A stretch of 64,000 bases of DNA. Source: Syngnathus acus. Taxonomy: Eukaryota > Chordata > Actinopteri > Syngnathiformes > Syngnathidae. Positions 32,114-44,457 of the stretch are shown piece after piece (positions within the stretch are counted from its first letter, which is position 1; every line of letters starts with the position of its first letter). The notes beneath the pieces are model-generated. The model searched no databases. It saw only the letters and a program-made list of their open reading frames with translations, and had not been told where the DNA came from. A program made the translations under genes and the position numbers. The stretch is taken from NCBI RefSeq assembly GCF_901709675.1, contig NC_051095.1, positions 10,925,956-10,989,955 on the forward strand, written 5' to 3'.

Positions 32114-35100
32114 GTAAATAACACTGATTATACTGAAAACAGTGAAATAACACAACCCGATTCTCTTCAGAAAGCAGCATTCAAAATCTTATTTTAATTT
32201 GTATATTTACTCCATAAACATTATTACAAAACTCAGCAAGTTACCAATATTACATTATCACCATACAGGCTTGATCACAAATATTTAAAACCTTTGCAAC
32301 AGTTACAACAAACAAACAAACAAAAAAGAAAAAAGAAAAAAAAAAGAAAATAATACTCAAATAATTTACATGAAAATCTATAAAACAGCAAATTGTTCAC
32401 AAATTATATATTTTTTTTCTCCAAAGTTTTCTTTTTTTTCTTTGCTTATTTGTGTTTTACACAGTAACACAACACTCACACAACAAGATCATGGTCTTAT
32501 TACAAAAACTCCCAACAAAATGTAAATATTTGTAGTTTTTTGTTGATACTTTCATATTTTGGTTTTTAAAACCAGAAACTTGTCATTGTATATCCTTTCC
32601 ACTGCCCATCGAGGCGCATAAAAGGTTACTCACACACACAAATACTTCACAGCACTTTCTAAGAAAAATATACACTTACAAAATATGTTACAAATTGGCA
32701 CACAAAAAATATACAAGATTTTGTTGTGTCAAGAGTTCATTAAGATTCCTTCTGGTAACAACTCTAGACAGTATATATAAAGCTTGGCAATATTTTAATG
32801 AAAAGAGCAAAAGTAATTCCAATCAATGTCAAAGAATCATGAAGTGAATACATCAAACATAACATTTTAATATACATTCATAAGGAGGATTAGGAACCTA
32901 ATCTAGTTTGCATTTCTTTTTTTGTTAACTCTGGGAAAAGAAACAAAACAAAATGTCAGCTTTCTTAGCACCATTAAAATGAGGCAGCTCAACAGTGGCA
33001 CATTTTGAAAACAAACGGAAAAAAAATCAAAACTTAGATAAGTACATTCAATTTGACAATAGGCAGAAATGAGAGAAGGCAGACTAAATGGGTTTTGTAA
33101 CCCGTGCGGAGCTTCCCATCAGCAGCTCGTCTTGGTCCTAACCCTGATATTCTGGAGGAAAAGCAGGATCATGGCAAAGGGAAAAACAAAAACATTAAAG
33201 CAATAAAGTTTGATTTTTGATCTTATTACTATCATCCTTGTGCCACAATGTCCTTTGTGACAAGGCCCGTTTCTAAGTTAAGCTTGCATGTCTGCACTCA
33301 TCGCCTTTTAATAGAATGTCCAAAAAATAACACAGGCCTTTGTCTGGTGTATACACGTATCTGTAAAAGAAGCTGCACCTTCCTTAAGTATATATAAAAT
33401 GTGGCAGCCATTTGTAACACATTGATTGTATTTAAGGTTGAATCCTGGAAGCTAAATCGCAAATGAATAGCGGTCGATTAAAAAAAATGGTACCGGATAG
33501 AGCATTTTTACCTTTTTTTTTTTTTTTTTAAATTATGCACTACTATGGTATTGATTTTCTGCCAAAACCTGACCAAAAACTGCGATAAGTAAACAATGAT
33601 ATTCCATGAAAAAAAGAAAACAAAAAGTGAATATGCCAATGGTGCAAAATAATACACGAATTTAAAAATAAAACTCCACAAGAATGTGCAGAAAATGATA
33701 TTGACGTCATCATTTTGGATTTATTCAAAGCAAACCTTTGACATGGAATCCACGAAAAGATGCTTTTCTTCATTTACAAGATCGCTGATTCCATTTGTAC
33801 CAAAAACTGCTTTCACATTCACATGAAATCTTAACTGCAAAGGATGCCGCCCGGGCCCGACTGCCATTTGGGACCGACACGTGCATCCAAATGTGTGTGT
33901 CATAAACTGCCTTGAATCTTCCGTCCAAAAGAGCTATTCAGTGAGACTCAGCCCCAACTGACAAATCATTTCCTTGCTTAGCCTCAAACATCCTAACGAC
34001 AATCTCCTTGGTTCACAGAAAGCTTGTTTGAATGCATCTTCCTCTCATCCTCTTCAGTGGCCTTCAGAGAAGATTTCCCCTTTTGTTTCTCTCGCTTGTT
34101 GCTTTTCAGTGCGATGTTGAGGTAAATTGAATTTGGCAAACAAAGTGGTGATGGTGGTGGTGGTGTTGGGGTAAGAAGAGTGTTTCTGATTTGGTTTAGT
34201 GAGTGGTGGTGTACCACTGCCAGCTGTTGGTGCCTTTCATCAGACGAGAGAGGAGAGACAGAGAGAGAGTGAGAGACAGAGAGAGAGAGTGAGAGACAGA
34301 GAGAGAGAGACAGAGTCCCAAACAAAGAATTCTTGTCGTGGTAAGTGTCTGTAAGGAGCCAATATTCCGGTAGATAGAAAATAGGAACAGCCAATATTCA
34401 CACATATATAAGAGGTCATTTACACAGCATTGTTACTTTTGGCACATTGATTTTAAGGTATAATTATCTCCGTGTTTTTTTCTTTTTTTTTTTGTTGCAA
34501 ATATTGCATGTCCCTGTACAGCAACAATGACAAAAATACTCTGAGGGTGAAGCTTTTATGACTTTGCAAGGCGTAAAAATGTAAATGTAGATAACCAGTT
34601 CCTCAAGGCTCCAGAAGAAAAAGAAGTGCTTGACAAAAGAAAATCATTCCGGCCTCGAGGGGAAAAAAGACGTCTGATATGTCATCAATACAAAATGGTC
34701 CCATCTTGTGTTTTCAAGATGCCTTGGGATTAAATAGGGCTCATTAATTGAAGGTTTCCCTCTTGAAATGAGCCAGGCAGTGTATGAAGGACGGCAACAA
34801 CAGGACATCCACATTCTGCATACAAAAACAAATGAGGAGGAGGGGTGCGTAGATGTCACTCAATGCATTTATGTATACAGCTACATCTTCAGAGGGAAAG
34901 GGTATAAATACATACTTCGGGGGAGCATGTTGTTGCTGAGAAAATACAAAAAGAAAGCTCCTCAAAAAGCTTACCCAACAATTTTTCAAGGGTTATTCTC
35001 TTTTTTTTTTTTCCCCAGACAAAAATAAGAAAGAAAAAAAACAAAAAAAACCAACAACTATAAGAAGAACAAACAAAGCAGAAACAACAAAAGCGAGGAA

Positions 35101-35363
35101 AATGCAGCCATGGTCGTTTTAAATCTCAATCAAGCTCGACACAATCACTCAATAGGTAGTTTGCAACGTACAAGAAGTTTTTCATGCAGATATTAATTTC
35201 CTTTTGGGGGAATAAAGGAAGTGAGAGAAATCAAGGGGGAACTTAGTTCTCATGCAGCTCTGGCATAGCGTCAGTGTAGGTATGCTTGTGAGGGAGGGCT
35301 CAGGTATCGTGGGGGGGAAAGAGAAAAGGGGGGTGCAACAGCAGCTGATAACGAAATATTACC
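32114..35363 (-). other. 3' region of nexmif: probable 3' UTR and terminal intron, AT-rich
   Basis: Downstream of the large nexmif exon. AT-rich with A- and T-runs and a GA-rich tract near 34257-34315. No open frame fits the family except a short candidate terminal exon at 33084-33137. Much of this is probably untranslated mRNA. Confidence 0.35.
33084..33137 (-). other. nexmif: Candidate short terminal coding exon of nexmif
   Basis: On the minus strand an acceptor-like TTAG is followed by an open frame reading DQDELLMGSSARVTKPI and a TAG stop. In human NEXMIF the end of the large exon, FEKLR, is followed by D-x-D-x-x-L-L. The match is short and the frame does not join cleanly without added bases, so this is tentative. 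Confidence 0.25.
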
Positions 35364-38300
35364 TCAGTTTCTCAAAGAGCTCATCAGTGCTATGTCCTTA
35401 TTTGGGTCTCTCTCCGCTCGCTTCCCCTTCAGCGTTTCAACGCGAGGAAACTTTGCACTGGTCTTGTGACGGTACAACTTTTTGTGCGCAGGCCCGGGGT
35501 TGATAAAGTTGGGTTTGTCAAACATGTCACAACCCAGAGCCAGTTGAGGGAATAAGGGATGAGTGGGGTTGAATTTGGCCTGGTTCTTCCCTCCTTTCCC
35601 CCCTGCCTTCCTGCCTCTCCCGGCCCCTGTTAGCGCGGCACCCTTTTTCTTCAGATCGGACTCAGTGCCTGCCAAGATTTTAAGGGTCTTTAGGTTGAGG
35701 CTATTGGCCTCAAAGGGTGCATCAGCCTCAGACATGGGATTCCACAGCGGCTCAATGGAGGCCATCATGAATCTCTGGACCTCAGCCATGCCAGAGACGA
35801 TGTTGGACAGGATATTGGAGGGCTCCTCAAACTCTCTCTGGTCGTCTGCGACGAGACTGTTGCCCTCTGACCACCCGGTGCCAGACCAGTCCCCGCCGCT
35901 TGTGCTGTCAGTCAGACCTGCGCCGCACCCATCCGCCTGGTTCTTGGCCGCCTTCCCCTCTAACATGGCCTTTATCTTTTTGGTTGAACGGGAATTCTGC
36001 TTGGGGGTCTTCACCTTTTCCGACTTGGGGGTTCTGGGGGCCCGAACTTTCTTTGGGCTCTGTCCCGCAGCTGCCTGTTTGTAATTGCCTTTCCGCTTTG
36101 ACTTGATGTTTTTGGCCCCTGACATTTTATCAGTCTGTTCATTAAATTCTGTCGCCCCCGGTTCCCCTTTTTTATCTAAACATAAGACATCCTGGCTATT
36201 AAAATTGTGCAGTGGAAACTGACTGTCCTCCACTGTGTAGGCATTTCCCGTGTGCTCCTGTTGCTGCATAATGTCACAGTTCCACTTGACGTCCCTGTTG
36301 CGCTCCGTGGACGTATCGTTCACATCCTGATACTTTCCGACATTCCCTGGTATCTTCATCTCACGTCCCGCAACCTGCGGCGAGAGGTTGGGCGTCTCCG
36401 GCGGGGAAAGCTCTGACAATGACGAGTGTCTAAATTTGTCAGGGGTAAAGTTGGAGATGTCCAGCAGGTCTGAGGACTCCCTGAGTGGCGTGAGGGCATC
36501 CATACTCTGCTGAATCACCATTTTAGGACTGCAGTGAGCTAAGAAACTGTCTCGGCCCTCTTCCTCACCCTCTCGCTCGCACGATTTGAGGCTTAGTGAA
36601 CTGTAATTGCTCGAGGAAGCGGATAGGGAACCTACCGAGTCGTAGCTGATGAGTCTTCCGTTGTCAGTGCACAGAGACCCTCTCTGGTATTGCACCTGGC
36701 CCTCTACACAGGTTGACTGACATACTTGCAGATCTGACCCAGGCTGGAGTCCAGGCTCAGTCAGGTAATTCTTCTCGTAAAGTACCCGCTCGCCCTCGGG
36801 GCTCACTTGGCTGTAGTTAGAAACGGGCAGGCTCTCACTTACGGGTATGGCCGGTGGGAAGCTGTTGGGTAGGATAGGGGTCTCAGGGGTGTCAGGTCCA
36901 AAGTTTTGGTTAGGGTTGGCGCAGAGCTGTGGATGCCACATTTGGGGGAAACTGGGGCAATTCTGGGGCGATTGTTGGAGCTCCGATTCCGAAGGAGGGG
37001 AGAGTACACAGCTTTGAGCGAGTTGAAGAGAGCAAAATTGCTTCTCCTCTAGGGAAAGGCCCACGGGATACTGTTGCCTAGAGGGCTGTTGAGGGAAATA
37101 TGGGATAGATGTCCCTCCAGAGGAGTCTGTGGCATCTAGCAGGGTCTGTAGGTAGCCCCCTGGGATGACAGGAACCCCAGTTTCCACCTCCTCTGAGGGC
37201 GAGGCTTTGCTCGCAGGACAGGAGGATGAAACAAATGGAAACTTCACCTTATCGGTGTCACTTGCGATCGCATTGTCAGAGAAATCCGGTTTGCCTGTGG
37301 TTGAGCTAATGCTTGCGTCTGTTGCCCCAACAGCAAGTTCCTCAGTGTTTGCTGCAGGGGCGTCCGTTTCATTTGTCACGCTCTTCCTATCTTCTCCTTC
37401 TGCCGCTTTCATTTTCAGGCTTCTCAGCCTGGCTTCGCTTTTGAATTTTCTTATCCGGACTATTTTATTCCTTCCCAACCTCCTCCCCTCTCTCTCCTCC
37501 CTCTCCTGCGAGCGACTCTTGATTACAACTGGGTCAGAGATGGAGTTTAAGTCTAATGTGACTGGTATGTCGGGAGCTGCTGCTATTCCCCCCAACATAA
37601 GGGTGCCCTCCTCTTTCGTGATGCCCCCTTGGGCCTGATCAGAGGGCAGAGAACCGTGCACAATGACCGATCGCTCCACGGTGTGAATCCTCTGAACCTT
37701 TAATCTGTTTGCAATCTTGTATTTTCTTTTAAGATGACTGGAATTAAAAGGACGATGGTGGCGTCCGTTGAGATGAAAACCACGTTGCTGTCTATCTCTG
37801 GCGACCAGCTTGAGCCGCTCCTGTCTCTCTCGTTGCTTTGCCTGCCAGTAATCTTTCAGTGGAGCCAGAGTTTGGTATTTGCTTATTGTGTCGGCGTTTA
37901 AGCTCACGCTACCATCCGCGGGGTTTAGTTTGCCCAGTTTCACCGACATGAGCCTCTCTCCTTTAAACCTGTTGATGATGATGTACTTGATGACCACGGG
38001 CGGCTCTTTACGACACGATTTCCTCCGTTTTTTGGGACACCAGTCTACGTCTTCCTCTTCTTTCTGACCAGGCGGTGGTTTCTCTTTTTTCTCTGCATTC
38101 TTCTCACTCTCAAGTGAATCAACGTCATATAAGTAATCATCACTGTATCGAACCTTTCTTTTGGAACGCAAACCATAATTGAGTGGATTTGAGGGACTGA
38201 GGAATCTTTTGGAGTGACCCTTCTTAAATTTGCCCTCCTGCACGGTGTCTGAGGAGGAGCCAGTGCAGGAGCTGTCGTCGCTGAATTCCCCCGATTCCTC

Positions 38301-39565
38301 TGTAGAATTAAAGTCTATTACGTAGCTCACTTTAGGAGTTGACATGGGTGAGCCTTGGGAGCCGTCAAGAGGGCTCTGGCCGCTGCAGTCTCCTGGGTTT
38401 TCCTCCTGTTCTGGTTGCAAAACGAGCTCATCGGATTTGGGCTGCAGCTCATCAGCACTCCTCCTCAAGACTCCTACTCCTTCTTCTTTCTTGGCACAGT
38501 TGGCCAGGACACTAGGGAAAAAATTAAACTGTGTCTCCTCCTGGAGCACATTCGTTTTTTCCCTCATGTTGTCCTGAAACGACTCGTAACGAATCTTTAG
38601 TGAACAGACGTCACTGCTTAACGTAGAGTCGTCATCTTCGTCATCAAATAAATTGTCAACATCTTCCTCGGAGAAGAGGTTGACTGACAGCTCGTTCTTA
38701 GAACATAGATCCAGCAGCTCCATCTTACTCTCGCTGATGAAGGATTCAAAGTAACCCCAGTCCTGGCTGGCGTTAGCCAACAGTACCTCCTCCCCACTGA
38801 CTTTGTCCAGTAACAGTCCTTCATATAAGTTCTTGGTTGTCGCATCGTCCTGGGGGTCGTCACAGTCATTTGCATCAGCTTTGTTTCCTTCCACCCGCTT
38901 GCCTTCATCAGAGGCTTTCGGCAGGGGAAAATTAAGTAGCTGATCAGAGAGGAGCTGTTCTCCGTAGTGACTCACTGTCTCCCCCGCATGGCTCAGGCAC
39001 TGGATGCTGATGTTGTTGATGTCAGAGAAATCCTCCCGGTTCACGTCCCCTATCCGTACACTTAGTCCAGTTTCTGAATTAGGGCTCGTGCTAGGCTCGT
39101 GTGGTGGGTGCTGCTCGGAGGTGGCGTCACAGTTCTCAATGAAGCAACCGAGGCAGGTGGGGCCCGGCTGAAGGAGACACTCCTCTGTCAGGGTAGATAC
39201 GTTGTCAGGCTCCATCATTGTCAGTGACAGAGAGGTGGCAGCAGGTAACCGGATGCTCTTCTGGGTATCTCTCATCGGGCCCCAGGAGCTAACAGCTGGG
39301 TTAGGAAGCGAGGCGGCACTCGGGGTGTGTTGAAAGTGAGGGATGAGGCTCGGAACCTCATGGGAGGGAGGGCATGGAGCTGCTGTCAGACCCAAAGAGG
39401 GGTCAGTGCCAAGGGGGAGAGGGAAGGAGAGCGTCGGTGACGTGAGCGTGGGTCTCTGGTGTGCTGGGCAGAGCCGCTGTGATGACTCCACTGCAGGAGG
39501 AGGTGGGGGTGGGAGAGCAGCATCAAGTCTGCTTAGACTCAGGTCACCACTCTGCTCACATACCC
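35364..39565 (-). CDS. nexmif: Neurite extension and migration factor, main coding exon (KIAA2022)
   Basis: One long open exon runs from the acceptor at 39566-39567 to TGA at 35364 and encodes about 1399 aa. The start codon is not in it: the frame is open from the acceptor, so an upstream coding exon is expected. Blocks matching human NEXMIF occur in order: TCLGCFIE, QDWGYFESFISESK, ELLDLCSKNELSVNLFSEED, SDVCSLKIRYESFQDN, NYGLRSKRKVRYSDDYLYD, DWCPKKRRKS, VVIKYIIINRFKGE, VIPGGYLQTLLDA, LLDISNFTPDKFR and MASIEPLWNPM. NEXMIF is a nuclear neuronal protein affecting neurite growth, migration and synapse formation; human loss causes X-linked intellectual disability. The protein has basic KKRRK motifs and long acidic/serine stretches but no known enzyme domain. 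Human is about 1516 aa. The stop may reflect a lost base: another frame gives DELFEKLR just before an AG|GTAATA donor. Confidence 0.93.
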
Positions 39566-41850
39566 CTGCTGGGAAAAAGAAAATATATTTAAGTTGCTTG
39601 ACCAGTTAGTACTCAAAAGGAAAAATTGGATTTTTTTTCCTGTGGCCTTGAAACAATTATATATTATTTATATAATTAACAACCAGAGTGCGGAATTTTA
39701 AAACAAACATGACAGCGTGAATTAAACCACAACCGATATTACAATGCTGGCTTATGCAAAATGTGAATATTTTTGTCAGTGAAATGTTATGAAAGCAATA
39801 CAACTGCAACTATTTTGGAATCATGGCAAAAATTCAGAAGACTTTGCCTGTCGGTGGACTGCTTTTCATTGTGTGTTTTTATTTTGTGGCTGGTCTTGCG
39901 GTGCATTCTTACATCCATTCATCAATACAGTTCCAGGTGTGTGTGGTTGGATTTGTGTATTTATGTGTACGATGGACTCAGCAAACACACATCGTTAGTT
40001 AGTAAAGCAAAGGAGTCCTTAAGCGCACAGGGAGCAAGTTCAGTGTGACGGTGTATATAAAGTGTCTGAAAAACACCTACAATTACAAACATGTCAGTTA
40101 CAAAATTCATAGTTTTATTTTTGGGGTGTTTGGGACATTGTTTAGTTGAAAACTGATGGGGAACAATCAAAACACACAGAAGCACGCTTGTGGCAGCAGG
40201 CAGATAAATGTGTTTGCGCTGCATAATTAGATCACAGCAGTGGAGGCAGGTACGTCCACTTGGGACATGGCAAGCCCATATGCTGGAAATTGTCGAAGTA
40301 AAATGATCCACACCTGCCTCTGTTTGCAATCCCTATGCTGAGGCACCACACTTATTTCTATTGGAAAATTAAAATTCCAATCAAAAAGAAAAAAATCATG
40401 CATTCATAGAGGTTGACTAGTAATGTCACCCGTCTTTGAATAGATGTGCCAAATCATTATTGATGTAATGGTAAATGCTTCAGGGGAAGAGCGCTGAACA
40501 AACAGTATTCACCATGGGTGTGCTGCTGTTGGGCACATCTTTGAATATGCATATAATCTGAGAGTGATTCAGCAAGGTAATGAAATTTGCAAGAGCGCGT
40601 CTCATGGGCTTCCGTCCCGCACAAATGTTGCAACAAGCCCGCTGGTCATGAAAAGCATATGTGTATGCTACGTCATTAAACCATGCTAATCCCCTGAGAA
40701 ATATGCATCCTCTTGCTTCCTTTCATCGTCAGAAAAGTGCAATATCAGCAACTTGTCAGCTTGCAAGAACATCACAGCAATTATGATACGTTTTCTGTTA
40801 AATGGTGCCAAACATTTCTTTCATTTGCAGAAAACTCAGAAATATTAGGGCAGTAAACAATAAGTCAATTAAGGGATTATTGAGACTATTAGGATAGTAT
40901 AGAACTTACTTTTAATTAACTGAGTTAAATTAAACAAAAATGGACCACTTTACACACACTCGCACGCAGAAAAATATACATATTGTTGGTGCTCCTGTTT
41001 CTCATCCTTCATTTTTGCTATTCGTGTTTGTGGCTGAAAATCACTTCCGTTGGCGCTTATTCCATGAGTGCTTCAAAGTTATTGTCAGTCCGCAAATTGC
41101 GATGTGAAACCGCTATTTTGAGCCTTGCAAATACGCTCTGCCTGCTGTCTGAAGTATCTAAAATTGTATAAAACAGTGAGTGGTGCTGCATCAGGCCTTC
41201 CCTGCTCTATCAAAAGCATTGACCTACATTTACAACCTAAATTCTGTTTTGAATTTGTTTATGTCTAATAGTCTAGTCTCCTCATTTCATAGAATTTCTC
41301 TCGACAGCACTGTTACATATTCTGTCTAAATCAAATTTCAGCCTATGTGCAGCCTTTTCTATCTAATCTGCCAAAGGCCATCAAAGTCAGTCTTGCAGGC
41401 CGTTGTAACTTGAACGAACGCTTTTGCCTCAGTAGGCCAGTTATCCCACAATAAAACAGCTCCCTGCCATTTTCAGATTAGTTACTCAGACCAAGCCAAA
41501 TTAGATTTAGCAAAACATCGTCTGTCACAGTATGTACACATTAATACATTCAATAATCAGCTTCTCCTGTATTTAATTTCATTACTTTTCAAATATTTTT
41601 GTCACGTTATTGTTGAATTATTCTGACTGCAAGTAAAATTGTTACAAAAAAAACGACAGCAGTAGTATTCAACACGACTCAGTCAGGACGTGGGAATCCT
41701 ACAATACCAACCGGTCTTTTCAATTTGCCAACACACATTAAATGCATATTCAAAATTTATTTGGACTGGGTTTATATGAGATTAAAAATTCATATCCAGT
41801 GTGTGCATGCCTGGAATGTGTGCGCGTGTGCGTGCGTGTGTGACTGAAGC
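39566..41850. other. Start of the gene-free region upstream of the nexmif exon
   Basis: No coding exon was recognised on either strand. Composition is AT-rich. It is probably the long 5' intron of nexmif, since the large exon begins at a splice acceptor and mammalian NEXMIF has a very long intron here. Confidence 0.4.
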
Positions 41851-41965
41851 ATGTGCGTTATTGGCTTCGGGGGTATAGTGTTATCAAGGGGCCATCTGTC
41901 TCCAGCTGGACCATTAGCTCTTCAGCTGTTCAGAATGTGCCACAGATCAGTCAGACAGGTACAAA

Positions 41966-42049
41966 CACACACACACACACACACTCTCGCACACACACGC
42001 ACACACACACACACAAGCACACACACACACACAAGCACACACACACACA
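41966..42049 (+). repeat. (CA)n microsatellite with GC and TC interruptions
   Basis: Imperfect CA repeat of about 84 bp, preceded at 41817-41840 by a short GTGCGTGTG tract. Confidence 0.9.
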
Positions 42050-43514
42050 GCAATGACGTTAGCTGACAAATCATGTTTGACATTAAAGGTCAAATGGGGA
42101 TCGGAAGCCACACAAGCACTTGCTAGCTACAATCTCATGTTCCTTCTACATGTAAGCTGGCAGATGTGAACAAGACAAGCACTACAGCCGCCGTGATTCA
42201 GTATGTTTTTCTCACATAGCAAGATGTTCATATATGGAGCCGATCCTGTTATACGTCAAGTTGTGTTTGAATAGGAACCGAGGCTGGATGAGATACAGCT
42301 CATGCACTCTGGCGCTGCCACTCGCACCGACCATATGGAGAGACATGGATTGCTGGCAAGCGGCGGTGAACGGTCGGGATCCTCAGCCCTGCCGCGCCTG
42401 ACCACGCTAGACAGCCTAACCCTCTGCCAACCTGGATGAGACCTGATTAGACTGGGCTCATCTTTCAGCACACACCGGACATACTGCAAGTGAAGGCGCT
42501 CATGTCCACATTGTCTCAAAGTCAAACATTCATTCCATCAGACCCATACATTAGATTATAAGACATTTTAACCTAAATTTAATGAGCATAGTCATTACCA
42601 TGAAATGATCCATGTAAATTTCAAAGATACAATAACTGTTTTGGTTTGTGTGTGCATTTTCTGCACTGTCAATTTAATGTAATTATTTTAATTCTTGACA
42701 AACATTGGCTTACGTAAATTCAATGGACTATAATTAGGATTAAATAAGTGATTTATAAATTACATAATATGCCATGCAGCACTAACAGAATACCTACATT
42801 AATCATTGACCAAAAGTAAAAGACAGACAAACAAATGAAGCCCTACAGTGATGAAACTTAACTGCCTTGGTGGAAGTAAATCGCTTCAATATCACCAGAG
42901 AAGAGTGCGAATGAAAATAGCTGATAGGCTGACTTTTTTTTTTTTTTTTTTAATATAGTTCCCCTCCATGTATGCCATCTTCATCACTTCTCCCTCTCCA
43001 TGCTGACTTAGTCTCTGTTCTACTCACTATCTGCTTCCTTTGCAAGTCCCGCGCGCCTTATCCTTGTTATATCGAGGCCCTTACATTCACAAAATGCTGA
43101 TGTAGCTGTTCCCTCAGCTCAGCCACCTGGGGCGTTCACTCATCCAGCTGCTAGGCCAACTACAGAAGCTGTTTGCTACCTATTGCTCCAGATATATGCT
43201 GTGTGAATGGTGGGGAGAAATCAATGCAGCCGGTACAGGATGTTCATAATAAGCGGTGAGTAAGTGCAGCATGATTCATGGCGGTCCTTATCCCAGAACC
43301 TGTCTTCCCTTCCTGCTTCTATTCCAGCTTTGTCTCCGAAAGAAGTGGCTTTCATCTACGAGTCGACATCATTTCGCACCATGAATGAAACTCTGGGCTA
43401 AAAGCCCCTCCAAGACTCAATCACATGGAGCTGACTATTGACATGCTACTCCATGCAGCTCAATCACAGGTCGCAAAGACACGAGCGGTTTTTCATCTTT
43501 AATTAATATTTTAA

Positions 43515-43690
43515 ACTGTGACCCGCTTAACCTCAGGAGGGTTGCGGGTGTGCTGGGGCCTATCCCAGCTGATTGGGCAGTAGGCGGGGCAAACCCTGAA
43601 CCGCTCGCCAGCTAATTGCAGGGCACACAACCATTCACAATCACACCTACGGGAATTAACTACGTTGCCCACCAACTGAGGCTTAGAGCT
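43515..43690 (+). mobile_element. Common teleost interspersed repeat fragment
   Basis: Contains GACCCGCTTAACCTCAGGAG, GGGGCCTATCCCAGCTGATT, GCAGGGCACACAACCATTCA and CACACCTACGG. I remember this as the 3' part of a very common fish LINE/SINE family. Related pieces in this window are at 56704-56785, 61560-61757 and 63475-63600. Confidence 0.6.
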
Positions 43691-43949
43691 CTAAAAGAAT
43701 ACATATATTTCTATGAACTTTAATTTTCTTTAATGATAGAACTGATTTTTGTCTTCAGAAATGCAAGTGTTCTTGTTTACACTCAGACATGAAAAATGCA
43801 AAGAAACAATGGCATCCACTTTAATATTTCATGTTTGATGGGAATCTAATCTGCAAAACCCGCAAAGGACATTTGAAGCAGACGTGATTGTGTTAGCAAT
43901 GCACGTCCCTTTGTTGACCAATTAAAGTGTACCTGCTATCGCTGGTCAT

Positions 43950-44457
43950 TAGGGCTGCACAATATTGGAAAAACATGCAATATGGGTGTTGAATATTGCA
44001 ATATCGATTTAACGTACCAAAACAAAAAAGTGGGATTGAATGATTGATTGTTATCGTAGCTCGATCTAAATATCTCGACATTCAAGATATCTAAAAATCA
44101 ATGTTTTCTCTGCTCAAAACGGCGCGCATGACTCGTTTTTAAGCTTGTCCTTGAAAGCAGTGCTAAATCAGCCAACCACAAAGCTCATTTCATGTTTGCT
44201 CCGACCACCCCCGCACCCCACTGACAGGAAGGCCAGAGCCCAAAATTCAGAACTGCAGTCTCGCTGTGGGGCAGATCTGCTAACAACTATTGGGTTGTGC
44301 GTTTAACCTCAGATAGTTATGCGAAGTTGAATTAATTCTCACAAGGTCGATGCTATTCAGAACTGTGGAATCATTGTAAAAAGGCATTGGCGTGGCACAA
44401 TTAGTTTGCGTTTATTTTTAAAGTCATTTTGAAACCATTAAAGCTTCTTAAGCCCTA
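43950..44457. mobile_element. Probable hAT-type MITE (AGGGCTGCACAATATTG family)
   Basis: Starts TAGGGCTGCACAATATTGG and ends CTTCTTAAGCCCTA, so both ends carry TAGGGCT in inverted orientation. TTGCAATATCGAT-like words follow the start, as in a very common fish hAT family. A target duplication is not clear. Confidence 0.5.

Noticed and set aside
33993-34394. Ser-Leu-rich open frame downstream of nexmif as a possible C-terminal exon
   Set aside because: It comes from a GA/CT-rich simple tract and does not match the NEXMIF C-terminus.
35563-38600. Plus-strand open frames opposite nexmif (for example 35563-36084 and 37165-37638)
   Set aside because: Shadows of the conserved minus-strand coding exon. 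No splice sites or family similarity.
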